This document shows, in pieces, positions 63,625 to 64,000 of a stretch of DNA of 64,000 bases. The stretch's first letter is position 1; each line of letters starts with the position of its first letter. A program made the position numbers and the translations under genes. The notes below the pieces were generated by a model that had not been told where the DNA came from, searched no databases, and saw nothing but the letters and a program-made list of their open reading frames with translations. Source of the stretch: Cytobacillus firmus (GTDB lineage Bacteria; Bacillota; Bacilli; Bacillales; Cytobacillaceae); the NCBI RefSeq assembly GCF_023715565.1, contig NZ_JAMBOJ010000013.1, forward strand, positions 1 to 64,000, in the 5' to 3' direction.

Positions 63625-64000
63625 TTATCGTTTGTCTAATTTAGTTGTAATGATATCTCCAATAAACTGGATAATAAATACGATGATTAAAATAATAACG
63701 GTCGCCATAAGCGTCACATCACTACGGCTCCGTTGGAATCCTTCCAGATAAGCCAGATTTCCAAGTCCCCCGGCACCGATAACACCAGCCATTGCCGTGT
63801 AGCCAACCAGCGCTATAGCTGTCACGGTAATTCCCGAAACAAGGGCAGGCATTGATTCCGGAAGCAGAACTTTCCAGATGATCGTGCTTGTTTTTGCACC
63901 CATTGACTTGGCAGCTTCAATTACCCCTTTGTCAATTTCCCTCAAGCCAATTTCCACCATTCGAGCATAAAACGGGGCAGCACCAATAATTAATGCAGGC
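63625..64000 (-). CDS. metI: Methionine ABC transporter permease, C-terminal part (runs off the window)
   Basis: An open frame of 125 codons continues past the right edge. It contains the permease coupling loop LREIDKGVIEAAKSMGAKTS and at least three membrane helices, ending IIQFIGDIITTKLDKR. This is the MetI (MetP in B. subtilis) permease of the methionine uptake system. The ATPase gene metN is expected further right. Its control region, usually an S-box in Bacillus, is outside the window. Confidence 0.92.
   Translation of the reverse strand, partial: PALIIGAAPFYARMVEIGLREIDKGVIEAAKSMGAKTSTIIWKVLLPESMPALVSGITVTAIALVGYTAMAGVIGAGGLGNLAYLEGFQRSRSDVTLMATVIILIIVFIIQFIGDIITTKLDKR

Overview
This window looks like chromosome from a Gram-positive endospore former of the family Bacillaceae. 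The evidence is AGGAGG-type ribosome binding sites, frequent TTG and GTG starts, strong intrinsic terminators, sporulation genes (yuiC, yutH, lytH, yunB, racA) and gene order that closely follows the yui-yum-yut-yun part of the Bacillus subtilis map. Several gene blocks and the dispersed repeats differ from B. subtilis, so a sister genus of the Cytobacillus/Mesobacillus kind is more likely; this is inference. No rRNA, tRNA, CRISPR array, prophage or full insertion sequence was seen.

Layout. 1-6.7 kb: the end of an unknown gene, a small membrane protein and the seven-gene mrpABCDEFG Na+/H+ antiporter operon behind a long leader. 6.7-10.2 kb: a hot-dog thioesterase, small proteins, and a foreign-looking nucleotidyltransferase-like gene bracketed by inverted repeats. 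10.4-14.7 kb: an alanine-use block (ald, adeR, alanine/Na+ symporter) with CcpA-type cre sites. 15.0-17.5 kb: an SDR, a short PhaR-like protein and a PhaC-like protein, a divergent class IV polyhydroxyalkanoate-type operon. 17.6-29.2 kb: PAP2 phosphatase, racA and yuiH-yuiF-pepA-yuiD-yuiC-yuiB-yuiA-yumB, with two copies of a roughly 250-280 bp repeat. 29.5-37.6 kb: yumC, yutM, yuzB, yutJ, yuzD, yutI and hom-thrC-thrB. 37.8-48.9 kb: yutH, yutG, yutF, a SufR-like regulator, yutE, yutD, yutC, lipA, lytH and an NSS transporter with its tiny MetS subunit. 49.3-56.0 kb: a stress protein with a sigma-B-like promoter, a lysine-riboswitch-controlled NhaC-family transporter, yunB, an HD-GYP protein, yunC and yunF. 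56.2-61.5 kb: sufCDSUB. 61.8-64 kb: small proteins and the end of a methionine ABC transporter operon (metI-metQ).

How it fits together. Iron-sulfur metabolism recurs: sufCDSUB, the NifU-like YutI, the IscA-like YutM, the Fe-S enzyme lipoyl synthase, and a winged-helix protein with a C-terminal cysteine cluster that could regulate suf. Respiratory redox enzymes (YumB with a Rex-type operator, YumC, YutJ), ion homeostasis (Mrp) and amino-acid supply (alanine, threonine, lysine, methionine) make up most of the rest.

The least explained features are the helically phased TGTGCGGATA array at 54.5 kb, a repeat that starts at the predicted transcription start of a DUF3055 gene, a TIR-bearing repeat, the divergent PHA-type operon, a 20-bp palindrome inside the suf operon, and a small gene whose best start codon is ATT. 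All calls come from reading the sequence; no database search was run.
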